Assembly (NCBI RefSeq): GCF_017352215.1 | Contig: NZ_CP071444.1 | Location: 2,108,001-2,172,000 of the forward strand | Direction of reading: 5' to 3' | DNA: 64,000 nt | Source of the DNA: Alkalibacter rhizosphaerae | Lineage (GTDB): Bacteria; Bacillota; Clostridia; Eubacteriales; Alkalibacteraceae | Part shown: in pieces, positions 28,893 through 37,918 of the stretch | How positions within the stretch are numbered: position 1 is the first letter of the stretch | Layout: the number at the start of each line of letters is the position of its first letter | The notes under the pieces: generated by a model | The model's database searches: none | Seen by the model: only the letters and a program-made list of their open reading frames with translations | Told to the model about the DNA's origin: nothing | Program-made: the position numbers and the translations under genes

Positions 28893-29049
28893 GTGGCACC
28901 TCCAGATGGAATTGATCGAATAGAAATATTATCCCATAACTCCAGGAGTTTTTCAAAGTCTTGATTGTATATACGATGTAAGGTTTTATGGTATACTTTA
29001 CGAAAGAAACAGAGGGATCGTATCTCAATAGGAAAGGATGCTGCGTGGA

Positions 29050-31056
29050 ATGAAAACGATGAACAATCAAAAATTCAAACATCTTTTTGAACCCATTATT
29101 TTGGGAAAACAGGTTTTTCGAAACAGGATCTTCAATTCGCCAACAGGAGTGACGGAACAGCCGATCCAGGATTCCATGAATTACTATGAACGCAAGGCCT
29201 TGGGTGGAGCCGCTTCCGTCTGTATCGGGGATGCCTGTACCTCCCTGGATGGCATGTCCCGTCCTGGTCACATCAACCTGTGGGACGAGACCTCCAAACT
29301 CAATTTGATCGACATTGCATATGCCATCAATCGCCATGGAGCAGTGGCATCCATGGAAATTTTGCATAGTGGAAATTGTTCCTACCATTCATACAGCAAA
29401 GGGTTTCAACCTTATGGAGCGGTTGGGGGGATGACTCCCTTTGGTCAGGAGATCCTGGAGATGCCGGAAGAGATGATCCTTCGTTATATTGATGACTTTG
29501 CCAGGTCAGCAGCATATGCTAAAAAATGTGGTTACGGCATGGTCACCGTTCACGGTGGACATGGATGGCTGATCTCACAATTCTTCTCCAAGGAAAACAT
29601 GCGAAAAGACAAATGGGGTGGAACACCGGAAAACCGTGCTCGCTTCGCCGTTGCCGTTTGCGATCGGATCCATCAGGTGTGCGGATCCGGCTATCCGGTG
29701 GAGATCCGCATTTCCGGATCGGAGGTCTTCGATGGCGGCTATGGCGTGGAAACAGGGATCGAACAGGCAAAATTTTTAGATGGACATGCAGACTTGATCC
29801 ACGTGTCTGCCGGCAGTCACGAGGTCAATGAGGTTTTTACCGTGACCCATCCCAGCATGTTTCTGGAAGACGGGGTCAATGTAAAATATGCAGCGGAAAT
29901 CAAAAAACACGTAAAGAACTCAGCCATCGCCACGGTAGGTGCATTGTCGGAACCGGAACTCATGGAAGAGATCATTGCATCGGGGCGAGCGGACGTAGTG
30001 GAATTGGCAAGAGGTCTCATTTGTGATCCGGATCTTCCAATAAAACTGCAAACAGGAAAAGAAGATGAGATCAACAAATGTATGCGATGCCTGTACTGCT
30101 TTTCTCACCGGATGCAAAAAGAAAAAATCGTATGTGCCATCAATCCGGAGATCGGAAACGAAGAAGAAATCAAATACAACAACGATCCACCCAGAATCCA
30201 GAAACGCGTCTTGGTGGTAGGTGGGGGAATGGCCGGCATGGAAGCAGCGTTGACCAGTGCCGATCGAGGTCATCAGGTCATTCTTTGTGAAAAGAATTCC
30301 AAACTGGGAGGAGTCCTGTTGTGTGAGGAAAAGGTTTCTTTCAAGGAAAAGTTGGGGCAGTACATCGAATTGCAAACTCGGCTCATATCCAGACATCCTA
30401 ATATCGAAGTTCAACTAAATACGGAAGTAACTCCAGTTTTGGCGGAAGAGATCGCAGCGGACGTTATTATGGCTGCCCTGGGGGCACGGCCCATCAAACC
30501 GAAGATACCAGGCATTGACGGCAAGAACGTTTTTTCGGCAGAGGAGATCTACCTGGATCCGGCAAAAGTCGGGAACAAGGTCATCATTCTCGGTGGCGGA
30601 CTCGTCGGAATGGAGCTGTCCGTATTTTTGGCCATGAGCGGCCGCCAGTGTACCATCATCGAAATGATGCCGGAACTCAACGACGGGGGCAACAACCTCC
30701 AAGGACTAGCATTGAGTATTGAAATTGACAAATATGGAATACAGGTCAGTCCGGCAACCAAGGCTGTTGAAATCAATGAAAAGGGCGTAGTAGGATCTTT
30801 TACCGGGGAGAAACCACCGGAAGGATTTCGATTTGGACTTCCAAACTACAAGCCGGAGAGCCAGACCGGAACCAAGCTATTTGAGGGAGATACCGTCGTT
30901 TATGCAGTGGGACAGAAGCCCTTGTGGGAGGAAGCTAGAAAATTGCTCGACTGTGCCCCGGAATTCCATCCATTGGGTGATTGCATGGCGCCCAAAAACA
31001 TTTGGAATGCAACCAATACTGCCCACTTTGTATCCAGAGATTTGGGACGTTATTGA
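29050..31056 (+). CDS. NADH:flavin oxidoreductase, old-yellow-enzyme/2,4-dienoyl-CoA reductase type
   Basis: About 668 residues. An N-terminal FMN TIM barrel (HLFEPIILGKQVFRNRIFNSP) leads to an iron-sulfur motif CMRCLYC-x11-C near residues 346-364, and a C-terminal FAD/NAD(P)H domain (VLVVGGGMAGMEAAL, then VIILGGGLVGMELSVFL). The family reduces enoate or dienoyl double bonds, and includes BaiCD-like and enoate reductases of anaerobes. The cluster spacing CxxCxxC differs from the more usual CxxCxxxC. The start is uncertain: ATGs at 29038, 29050 and 29059 share one AAAGG; I used 29050 for spacing. Confidence 0.88.
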   Translation: MKTMNNQKFKHLFEPIILGKQVFRNRIFNSPTGVTEQPIQDSMNYYERKALGGAASVCIGDACTSLDGMSRPGHINLWDETSKLNLIDIAYAINRHGAVASMEILHSGNCSYHSYSKGFQPYGAVGGMTPFGQEILEMPEEMILRYIDDFARSAAYAKKCGYGMVTVHGGHGWLISQFFSKENMRKDKWGGTPENRARFAVAVCDRIHQVCGSGYPVEIRISGSEVFDGGYGVETGIEQAKFLDGHADLIHVSAGSHEVNEVFTVTHPSMFLEDGVNVKYAAEIKKHVKNSAIATVGALSEPELMEEIIASGRADVVELARGLICDPDLPIKLQTGKEDEINKCMRCLYCFSHRMQKEKIVCAINPEIGNEEEIKYNNDPPRIQKRVLVVGGGMAGMEAALTSADRGHQVILCEKNSKLGGVLLCEEKVSFKEKLGQYIELQTRLISRHPNIEVQLNTEVTPVLAEEIAADVIMAALGARPIKPKIPGIDGKNVFSAEEIYLDPAKVGNKVIILGGGLVGMELSVFLAMSGRQCTIIEMMPELNDGGNNLQGLALSIEIDKYGIQVSPATKAVEINEKGVVGSFTGEKPPEGFRFGLPNYKPESQTGTKLFEGDTVVYAVGQKPLWEEARKLLDCAPEFHPLGDCMAPKNIWNATNTAHFVSRDLGRY

Positions 31057-31443
31057 TCCAAGTTTCTCTTGACAAATACGAGGGTGATATCGTTGGATTC
31101 GGTTTTTGAGAATTCATAACCAAGACAGTTGAAGGAACGGATCTCTTCCATCTGGCGGATCTGGTTTTCCGCCATAAATCGAAACATTTCGCCTCGAGCC
31201 ATTTTGGCCAGAGTCCCTTTTTCAACGATCTTGTCTTGGATCCGTTCTCCAAAGACACAGGTAATGAATCGCGTGTTTTCAGCAAGATGATTTTTGATCG
31301 CCTTGCTGTATTCTTTGGAAGCCAGGTTCAAAATAACACCGGTACAGATCCATGTGAAGGATCCGGTCATGATTCAATCTGGAGATCTTATCATTGGCTT
31401 TCCAGAGTGCTTTTAAGGTGTCGTAGGACTGTTTCTTTAGCAT
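31050..31443 (-). pseudogene. yaaA: yaaA (DUF328) remnant with a large internal deletion
   Basis: On the minus strand the 5' part reads MLKKQSYDTLKALWKANDK and ISRLNHDRILHMDLYR, which matches the N-terminal third of YaaA. The other frame then gives VILNLASKEYSKAIKN, FITCVFGERIQDKIVEKG and TLAKMARGEMFRFMAE, the C-terminal third. The central region of the roughly 250-residue protein, including the region around the HLRILSG motif, is missing, as is the extreme N-terminus, and the junction near 31335 is out of frame. YaaA limits iron-driven peroxide damage. The last 6 bases overlap the end of the preceding gene. Confidence 0.75.
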
Positions 31444-31642
31444 AGTAGCTACCGTAATATTCTACCCAAAGAAGAGGCGGTTCAATAGAAAATCCGATAT
31501 ATTTTCTTTTAGCATACCATGTAATGTTACAGAGAAGTGCAGCCTGCTTCTGCCGTTACCTTTTGGGTAATTATGAAAAGGGAAAGGCCATAGCGTACAA
31601 ACGGCATTTGTTGAACATATTAAGAGAAGAGGGGTTTGATCC

Positions 31643-32455
31643 GTGAAGGAACCATTGCAGAAACGAGGTACCATCCTGTATTTTTCCCATGGGGGAGGAC
31701 CCTTGCCCATCCTGGGGGATCCATCTCATCAAAAGATGGTGGATTTCATGAAAGATTTGCCCCGGCAAATCCACGAACCAGAAGTCATGGTCGTCTTTAG
31801 CGCCCATTGGGAAGAAGCCCCCTTGCATGTCCAAAGCGGTGGGCAGCCTCCACTGGTTTACGATTATTACGGTTTCCCGAAAGAATCCTATGACCTGGAG
31901 TATCCATGCAAGGGACGACCGGCATTGGCGGAGAAAATCGTCGGTCTGCTGGAAGAAAATGGCATACAGGCAATTGCAGATCCAGCGCGCCCTTACGATC
32001 ACGGATCCTACATCCCCTTGACATTAATGTATCCGGATGCCCATATCCCTGTGCTTCAAATATCTCTCCACCATAGTCTGGATCCGTTGATGCACTTGAA
32101 CTTGGGCAGAGCGCTTCGGCCCTTGATGGATGAGAGCATCCTGTTCATCGGCTCCGGCTTCTCTTTTCACAACACGGGCGCCTTTGATATTGCCGGATTG
32201 GAAAAAGAGGATGAACAAAACAACGCCTTTCAAGATGCGATCACACGACTTTGTTGTGAAAAGGTGGAGGAAGCGGAAAAATGGGAACGATGGACGCATT
32301 GGACAAAACTGCCCTATGCCCGCTATTGTCATCCCCGAGAAGAACATCTTCTTCCCTTACTGGTTTGTGCCGGAATGGCATCCGAGCCGGCAACCAAAAT
32401 TTTTGACGATTATATCCTGGGGAAGAGAGCCACCGGATTTTTCTGGCAAGAGTAA
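31643..32455 (+). CDS. LigB-type extradiol dioxygenase family protein (DODA-like)
   Basis: A 270-residue protein of the class III ring-cleaving family. Family motifs are FSHGGGPLPILG at the N-terminus, VVFSAHWEE, the central YDYYGFPKESYDLEYPC, the RPYDHGSYIPL loop and LFIGSGFSFHN. The metal-binding His residues in SHGGG, SAHWE and YDHGS are all present. Known members open catechol-like rings using oxygen, so in an anaerobe the reaction may differ. The start is GTG 31643 with GAGGGG upstream. Confidence 0.85.
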   Translation: MKEPLQKRGTILYFSHGGGPLPILGDPSHQKMVDFMKDLPRQIHEPEVMVVFSAHWEEAPLHVQSGGQPPLVYDYYGFPKESYDLEYPCKGRPALAEKIVGLLEENGIQAIADPARPYDHGSYIPLTLMYPDAHIPVLQISLHHSLDPLMHLNLGRALRPLMDESILFIGSGFSFHNTGAFDIAGLEKEDEQNNAFQDAITRLCCEKVEEAEKWERWTHWTKLPYARYCHPREEHLLPLLVCAGMASEPATKIFDDYILGKRATGFFWQE

Positions 32456-32577
32456 GCAGGCTTTTCTTGAGGAGATATAGAAGAGGATGAAAGAATGCTG
32501 CTTTTGATGGATCCTCTCACAAAAGGTTTGTTTCCCGCGAAAAACAGAGAGACAATGCAAGATAGGAGGGATTTGTC

Positions 32578-33243
32578 ATGGAAAGAATCGTACTGGAACG
32601 AATTCCGTTGGTCTTTGATCGGGACCTGGTGATGGAAATGCACCGGATCCGAAAAGACTCGGAATTTGGAAAAGAATTCATGGAAATGTTGAAAATTGCA
32701 GAGGACAGGCTGCGTTGCAAAGCGATCTTGCGCTGGGCGGATGTCGTGGCAGTAAAAGACAGCACTGTCCAAATCAATGATGTCGTTTTTGAAAGCCGAG
32801 TCATGGCAGACAACTTGAAAAATACAGACAAGGTTTTTTTGTACATATTGACCGTTGGGGATGAATTGGACCAGGATACAGATTTCGACGAGTCGGTGAT
32901 CCGGGATATGATCAAGGGAACAGCTTTATATGCAGGGATGACATATTTGTATGACCTGTTAAAGGAAAAATTTGGGTTCGAGCAGATCGCCGCCATGAAT
33001 CCGGGATCTTTGCCGGATTGGTCTATCGAAAACAATGAAAAGCTATTCGAGCTCATTGGAAATGTGGAAGAGGCGGGAGCAAAACTGAATGAGCATCACT
33101 ATATCATCCCCTGGAATTCCAGCTCCGGGATCCTGTTTGAAAACGGAGACGGTTACTTGAACTGCGCCTTATGCAAAAACAAGTGCGAAAAAAGGCGGGC
33201 TCCATTCGATCAAAGAGAATACGACCGCATATTCACCGTTTGA
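32578..33243 (+). CDS. Corrinoid reactivation-type protein (vitamin B12-dependent methionine synthase activation-domain family)
   Basis: A 221-residue protein that ends in MNPGSLPDWSIENNEKLFELIG, a SSSGILFE loop and NCALCKNKCEKRRAPFDQREYD. These are hallmarks of the small MetH-activation-domain proteins found with corrinoid methyltransferases in anaerobes. The central segment (VFLYILTVGDELDQDTDF) also fits. It is likely to help restore or handle corrinoid cofactors, but is not adjacent to any corrinoid protein here. AGGAGG precedes the ATG. The next gene starts 14 bases later. Confidence 0.75.
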   Translation: MERIVLERIPLVFDRDLVMEMHRIRKDSEFGKEFMEMLKIAEDRLRCKAILRWADVVAVKDSTVQINDVVFESRVMADNLKNTDKVFLYILTVGDELDQDTDFDESVIRDMIKGTALYAGMTYLYDLLKEKFGFEQIAAMNPGSLPDWSIENNEKLFELIGNVEEAGAKLNEHHYIIPWNSSSGILFENGDGYLNCALCKNKCEKRRAPFDQREYDRIFTV

Positions 33244-33257
33244 CGGAGGTAGAAAAC

Positions 33258-33965
33258 ATGATGGAATTTGGCAAAGGTTATGGGATCCTACTTTTATACT
33301 TTGCAGTTTGTGCAACAGCAGCATTTTTGCTGCGTCGCAGGATCCGCGTACATAAAGAAGTGTTTAGAAAAACCCTACACATGATCTTATTGGGAACCGT
33401 ATTTATCCTTACATCGGCTTTTCAGACCTGGTGGACCGCTACCATTGCATGCGTGATTTTCATGGCTATGGTGTACCCGATTTTGTATCTGGCAGAAAAG
33501 ATCCCCGGTTACAGCGATCTGCTTACAGAACGAAAAAATGGAGAGATCAAAAACAGCCTGCTGGTGGTATTCACCATGTATGCCATGTTGATTTCCCTTG
33601 GTTGGGGTTTGCTGGGAGAAAAATATCTGGTGATCGCTTCGGTTTTGGCTTGGGGATTGGGAGACGCAGCAGCAGCATTGGTAGGCAAGCGATTTGGGAA
33701 AATCTATATAGAGGGCAAGCTTGTGGAGGGCCGGAAAAGTTTGGAAGGCAGTTTGGCCATGTTTTTCGTATCCTCCATTTCCGTATGGATCGTTCTAACC
33801 GTTTATGGAGTGGTCCATTTGCAATTGGCTCTGGTGGTAGCGATCGTGACCGCTGCCGTCAGCGCGACCGTGGAATTGTATACGAAAAATGGGATGGATA
33901 CCATCACTTGTCCCATGGCGGCAGCGAGTACCATGATCCTGATGTTGCAAGTATTGGGAGGTTGA
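33258..33965 (+). CDS. Dolichol/phytol kinase-like (VTE5/SEC59 family) membrane protein
   Basis: A 235-residue membrane protein with about seven helices. It has the family's KTLHMILLG at the start of the second helix, GDAAAALVGKRFG and the GRKSLEGSLAMF loop, all shared with CTP-dependent polyprenol/phytol kinases. The substrate is probably a lipid alcohol. GGAGGT lies 6-8 bases before ATG 33258. The order is corrinoid-reactivation-like, kinase-like, CDF-like, with spacing of 14 and 3 bases, so the three genes are probably one operon. Confidence 0.8.
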   Translation: MMEFGKGYGILLLYFAVCATAAFLLRRRIRVHKEVFRKTLHMILLGTVFILTSAFQTWWTATIACVIFMAMVYPILYLAEKIPGYSDLLTERKNGEIKNSLLVVFTMYAMLISLGWGLLGEKYLVIASVLAWGLGDAAAALVGKRFGKIYIEGKLVEGRKSLEGSLAMFFVSSISVWIVLTVYGVVHLQLALVVAIVTAAVSATVELYTKNGMDTITCPMAAASTMILMLQVLGG

Positions 33966-33968
33966 CGG

Positions 33969-34607
33969 ATGAGTAAGAAAAAATCAGGAGAAGGGACGTT
34001 GCTTGCTTCTGTTCTTCTCAGTGCACCAGGTCCCCTCGTGGTTGGATTGGGATTACTGGTGGGACGATCCGCCACCCAGTTGGCAGATTTCATACGCCGC
34101 TCGGCAGAGTTGGTTGCCATTGTGGTATCCTGGATCGTATTTCGAAAGATCCGTAAAGAAGGTACTATGGATATTGTCCGAAAGAGAAAATTGGAGCGAT
34201 GGTCCAATATTGCCGTGGGAACAGCCATGGTCCTCTCAGGTGGAGCCATGCTGATGGTTGCATTACTTCTGACTTCCACCGAAAAAGGCAACGTGATCCC
34301 CGGGTTGGTCATCGCAGTATTGGGAGTTATCACCAACACCTGGTTCTTTTTTCGATATCGAAGTATGGACCGTAAAACACCAAATCGGATCTTTCAAGTG
34401 CAAAGCAGACTGTATCTGGCAAAATCACTTGTAGACGGATGTGTCGTTATTGCACTGGGTGTCATCGTTATAATGCCTAATGCAAGATTTACCGGTTACG
34501 TGGATGTTGTCGGGTCCGCAGTGGTGGCTTTGTATCTGATTGCCAATGGACTGTTGACGATTCGAGGGAAAAATCTGGAAACGGTTGGCAGTAGTGGATC
34601 GTCGTAA
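33969..34607 (+). CDS. CDF-like cation efflux family membrane protein, atypical
   Basis: A 212-residue, probably six-helix protein similar to the membrane part of cation diffusion facilitators (ATQLADFIRRSAELVAIVVSW; RLYLAKSLVDGCVVIALG; YVDVVGSAVVALYLI). It lacks the C-terminal cytoplasmic domain of YiiP-type exporters. The metal-site His before the Asp of helix 5 appears to be Lys (KSLVD), so transport of Zn2+ is doubtful. It begins 3 bases after the preceding stop. The function is open: a degenerate or repurposed CDF is my best reading. Confidence 0.6.
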   Translation: MSKKKSGEGTLLASVLLSAPGPLVVGLGLLVGRSATQLADFIRRSAELVAIVVSWIVFRKIRKEGTMDIVRKRKLERWSNIAVGTAMVLSGGAMLMVALLLTSTEKGNVIPGLVIAVLGVITNTWFFFRYRSMDRKTPNRIFQVQSRLYLAKSLVDGCVVIALGVIVIMPNARFTGYVDVVGSAVVALYLIANGLLTIRGKNLETVGSSGSS

Positions 34608-34627
34608 AAAATGATGGATCACGAAAT

Positions 34628-34676
34628 GAGGATAGGAAAGAGGGGATACATCGATGTATCCCCTCTTCCTATCCTC
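34628..34676 (+). terminator. Long inverted repeat, bidirectional terminator
   Basis: Arms of about 24 bases (GAGGATAGG, then AGAGGGGATACATC, against GATGTATCCCCTCT, then CCTATCCTC) pair with a one-base bulge. It lies between the convergent CDF-like and dodecin genes. Neither side has a strong T tract, so if it is a terminator it acts through the very stable stem. Confidence 0.6.
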
Positions 34677-34682
34677 GCAATC

Positions 34683-34883
34683 TTATTCAACAACGAATGA
34701 AATTTTTACGTTGACGCGATAGTTCACGATTTTGCCGGCTTCCACGATCGCCTTGAATTCCTTGACATATACCGATTCTATGTGTTTGATGGTCTTGGAT
34801 GCCTGCGTGATCGCTTCCTGAGTTGCAGCCTCCCAACCTTCACTGGATTGGGCGATGATCTCAACCACTTTAACTACAGCCAC
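34683..34883 (-). CDS. Dodecin
   Basis: A 66-residue beta-alpha-beta-beta protein that forms flavin-storing dodecamers. The opening VVKVVEIIAQSSEGWEAATQ, with the flavin-stacking Trp, and ESVYVKEFKAIVEAGKIVNY are characteristic. The start is GTG 34883 with AAGGAGGT about 9 bases upstream on the minus strand. It stands alone, with an about 310-base spacer to the next gene. Confidence 0.92.
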   Translation of the reverse strand: MAVVKVVEIIAQSSEGWEAATQEAITQASKTIKHIESVYVKEFKAIVEAGKIVNYRVNVKISFVVE

Positions 34884-35197
34884 TTTTTTACACCTCCTTC
34901 TTCAATGGTTTTATAAGTATCTGATGAATTTTAGTGTCCTGGATGATCCAAAAGTAACGTAGTCAGACTGTCTTCATAGTACTAACTACCCTTTTTGATT
35001 ACCCTTAAACGAAAGTAAGATTGGAATTAAATGCATACAAAAAGTTTGCTGAAGTTATTGACTTTATTAAATTTAATGCATTATAATTGTTTAGTGTATC
35101 GAGCGTGTACAACAGACATACTTGGAAAGTGCATATTAGATTGTATTCGCTCTATTTTTGCGTTTGGAATCAAAAATAAAAATTTAAAGGAGGATTT
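34884..35197 (+). promoter_or_regulatory. Promoter region for the GPH transporter; no gene
   Basis: This 314-base spacer has no coding frame. TTGACT (35058-35063) and TATAAT (35082-35087) are 18 bases apart and point to the downstream transporter, leaving a leader of about 105 bases. I see no clear riboswitch or terminator fold in the leader. AAAGGAGG is the ribosome site before 35198. Confidence 0.55.
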
Positions 35198-36598
35198 ATG
35201 AACAAAAAACCACTGAGTAAAGCTTTGAAAACGTTTTATGGAGTAGGAGACTTTGGGTTTTCCTTAATGGCTGCCGTTGAAATGTATGCTTTCATGTACT
35301 TTTTAACAAATGTGGCCATGTTTCCTGTAGCTTTGGCAACCACCATAGCTGTTGTGACCAGTGCCATTGACGCGGCATTGTCGCCGATCTATGGAGCCAT
35401 TATTAATGGAGTAAAGGCCATGAAATGGGGTCGATACCGGTCCTGGTTGGTCGTTGCACCGATTCCTGTCATTATTTTTTACGCTTTGACCTTTACTAAA
35501 ATTGGTCCAGACAACATTGCAGCGGCGATCATCATTGTCGGATTTGTCGTCAGCCATGTTATTTGGAACATAGCATGGGTGGCAAATGTAGCTCTTATCA
35601 ATCTTTTATCCACGACGCCGGAGGAGACTGGATTATTGTCCTCCAGACGTCAAACCTACACCAGTATGAGTAATCTGTTTACGTCTTATACATCGTTACC
35701 TTTGGCTATATGGCTGGGTGTGGTGACCAACAACCCAATTTTAGGATTCACATTGGTTGCCGGTGGAATGGCCATGCTGATGGGCATCGGATACTATGTA
35801 CACTTTGTATTGACAAAAGGGTACGAGCCGGAAGGGGAAGAATTGAAGGCAATCGAAGCCCAAAGTGCCCAAAACAAGGACAAGGTCGGGTTGAAGGTCC
35901 TGTTGAGCAATTTATTCCAGAACAAGCATCTGATGTTCCTTTTGCTGGCGGATTTCTTCAAGTTCTTGCCCATGTTTATCGTTTTCGCAACCATTGCTTA
36001 TCAGTACACCTATGTTATCCAAAACGTGGCCATGATGCCGGTCCATATTTTGATCGGATCTGTCGGATCTATTTTGGGTTCTTATTTCGCCAGTTTCTTT
36101 TTCAAAAGATTTTCTACAAAAAATGCGGTACTTGTGAGCCTGTTGATTGCTGCAGTATCTTTTGCAGGAGCAAGAGTATTTGCCTATGAAATGATTCCCT
36201 TCATGGCACTTATGGCCTTGGGGATGTTTACCAGTGGTATCTACGGTGCAGGTTTTGTGGCCATGTACGCAGATACAGTCGTTTACGGGGAATGGAAGAC
36301 CGGTAAAAATACGGCAGCTTTCAACATGGGTCTGATGAACTTTCCTCTTAAAATGGCCATCATCGCCCGAAGCAGTTTGCTTGGTGCCATTCTGCTCAAA
36401 ATCGGTTTTGATGCCGCCGTTCCAGCGGAAGCAGTATCCTCTGCGGTCAGAGAAGGGATTGCGAATATCATCACTGTAGTACCTGCAATTAGTTTCGCGT
36501 TGAGCTTTTTGATTATCTTGTTTGGATATCGTTTGACGAATTCTACCCTGTTTGATTTGAGAAAAGATATAGAAGAGAGAAAACAACAGGCAGCTTGA
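35198..36598 (+). CDS. GPH (glycoside-pentoside-hexuronide) family MFS transporter
   Basis: A 466-residue protein with 12 predicted helices, like the melibiose permease family. The loop with IYGAIINGVKAMKWGRYRSWLV (family pattern: D/N-x-R/K-x-x-WGRYRxW) and the SSRRQTYTS segment are typical. These carriers bring in sugars or other small solutes with Na+ or H+. The substrate cannot be told. It is a single gene behind its own promoter and ends in a shared terminator. A second GPH carrier occurs at 47224. Confidence 0.85.
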   Translation: MNKKPLSKALKTFYGVGDFGFSLMAAVEMYAFMYFLTNVAMFPVALATTIAVVTSAIDAALSPIYGAIINGVKAMKWGRYRSWLVVAPIPVIIFYALTFTKIGPDNIAAAIIIVGFVVSHVIWNIAWVANVALINLLSTTPEETGLLSSRRQTYTSMSNLFTSYTSLPLAIWLGVVTNNPILGFTLVAGGMAMLMGIGYYVHFVLTKGYEPEGEELKAIEAQSAQNKDKVGLKVLLSNLFQNKHLMFLLLADFFKFLPMFIVFATIAYQYTYVIQNVAMMPVHILIGSVGSILGSYFASFFFKRFSTKNAVLVSLLIAAVSFAGARVFAYEMIPFMALMALGMFTSGIYGAGFVAMYADTVVYGEWKTGKNTAAFNMGLMNFPLKMAIIARSSLLGAILLKIGFDAAVPAEAVSSAVREGIANIITVVPAISFALSFLIILFGYRLTNSTLFDLRKDIEERKQQAA

Positions 36599-36610
36599 TC
36601 GATTTTCAAA

Positions 36611-36651
36611 AAAAAAACAGGAACTCCATTTTAATGGAGTTCCTGTTTTTT
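36611..36651 (+). terminator. Bidirectional terminator between convergent genes
   Basis: AAAACAGGAACTCCATT and AATGGAGTTCCTGTTTT pair almost perfectly around TT. There is a T run on the right for the transporter and an A run on the left that serves the minus-strand lipoprotein gene. Confidence 0.9.
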
Positions 36652-36656
36652 AGGGG

Positions 36657-37631
36657 TTATTTTGTTTTGACGGCAGTTTCGCCAGTGATCGTACTTTCTT
36701 TTTCGTTCACAAAGCTATCCATCATTTCCTGATTTGCAAAGTATAGGTTGCCTTCGATTTTTGCATCCGTCAACTTGAAGTTTGTAGTTTCTACATATAC
36801 GTCGCCAACGAATGTACCACCTTGGATCTTTGAATTCGGGCTCTTGATCGTCAAGGAAGGAGCGGTCAACGTGTATCTAGCAGTGACGTTTCGGTCTGCA
36901 TCTTGGGCATAGAGAGCGATTTTTCGATACAATTCAAGGGATGTATCGTCTTTATCATAGAAATCACCTTCCAGTACCAATTCTTGTTTGGTCGTAATGT
37001 TATTCAGCGCAGCGATGATCCAGGTTCCTTCGGTACCGATGGCATCGATGAAAGCAGTATCGTCGATCAGCAGGGAAGCAGTTGTAACAACGTCTGCGCC
37101 ATCAACAACGATTTTACCTGTCACTTTTCCACCGTTTTCCACAGTGAAAGCATTGGCCAATTCGGAAGAAGCAAAGTACACATCTCCATCAATCGTTGCA
37201 TCCGTCAACTTGAAACCTTCAGATTCAACATAAACATCACCAACGAATGTTCCGCCTTGGATCTTGGTGTTGGGGCTTTTCACCGTCAACTTTGGAGCTT
37301 TCAACGTATATCTATCTGTTACTTTGTGATCAGCATCTTGAGCATAAAGTGCAAGTTTGCGATAAAGATTGGACGTAGCATCGTCCTTGTTGTAAAAATC
37401 ACCTTCGATTACCAGCTCTTTATCGGTCTCAACGTCATTCAAAGTACAGACGATCCACTTGCCATCCGCTCCAATGGAAGCCTCTAGTACAGCCGCATCT
37501 TCCACCAAGGAAGCAGCAGTGACGGTATCGTTACCACCATCCGTGTTGTCATCGCCATTGTCGGATGAACCGCATCCTGCAAATAAAACTAGGGATAAAG
37601 CCAATAATACGATCAAAGATTTGAATTTCAT
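36657..37631 (-). CDS. Lipoprotein with two internal repeats, unknown
   Basis: A 324-residue lipoprotein (signal ending LVLFAGC) with an Asp/Asn/Gly-rich spacer and two repeats of about 150 residues. Each repeat runs LVIEGDFYNKDD, then LYRKLALYAQDAD, RYTLKAP, the stretch SPNTKIQGGTFVGDVYVE, then FKLTDATIDGDVYFAS (second copy with close variants). The G-x-V-Y-V and G-x-L-Y-F steps suggest a right-handed beta-solenoid surface. I do not recognise the family. AGGAGG precedes the ATG, and a strong promoter lies upstream. Confidence 0.75.
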   Translation of the reverse strand: MKFKSLIVLLALSLVLFAGCGSSDNGDDNTDGGNDTVTAASLVEDAAVLEASIGADGKWIVCTLNDVETDKELVIEGDFYNKDDATSNLYRKLALYAQDADHKVTDRYTLKAPKLTVKSPNTKIQGGTFVGDVYVESEGFKLTDATIDGDVYFASSELANAFTVENGGKVTGKIVVDGADVVTTASLLIDDTAFIDAIGTEGTWIIAALNNITTKQELVLEGDFYDKDDTSLELYRKIALYAQDADRNVTARYTLTAPSLTIKSPNSKIQGGTFVGDVYVETTNFKLTDAKIEGNLYFANQEMMDSFVNEKESTITGETAVKTK

Positions 37632-37677
37632 GTTTTTCCTCCTATTTCACGTTAATTTATTATTTAACTACTTTTGT

Positions 37678-37706
37678 ATTATACAATGACTAATTGAATT
37701 TGACAA
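37678..37706 (-). promoter_or_regulatory. Promoter of the two-repeat lipoprotein gene
   Basis: On the minus strand TTGTCA (37706-37701) and TATAAT (37683-37678) are 17 bases apart, about 45 bases before the lipoprotein ATG. The near-consensus match suggests vigorous expression. Confidence 0.75.
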
Positions 37707-37918
37707 CAAAATTTTCATTATTTGAATAAAAACATATAATAATTTTGATAATAGCAATTTAGTGTTGAGAAGCAGTGAAATGATGCAACCAATTCGAAAG
37801 CTGGATTCTGATGATTTCCGCTGGCCAAATGTCAAAATATGTGCATTGCAACAATACAGAATGGTGATCAAAATTAATTTTATGTGCAGGCGTTAACCTA
37901 CGTTTTATTTTTGCCGAT

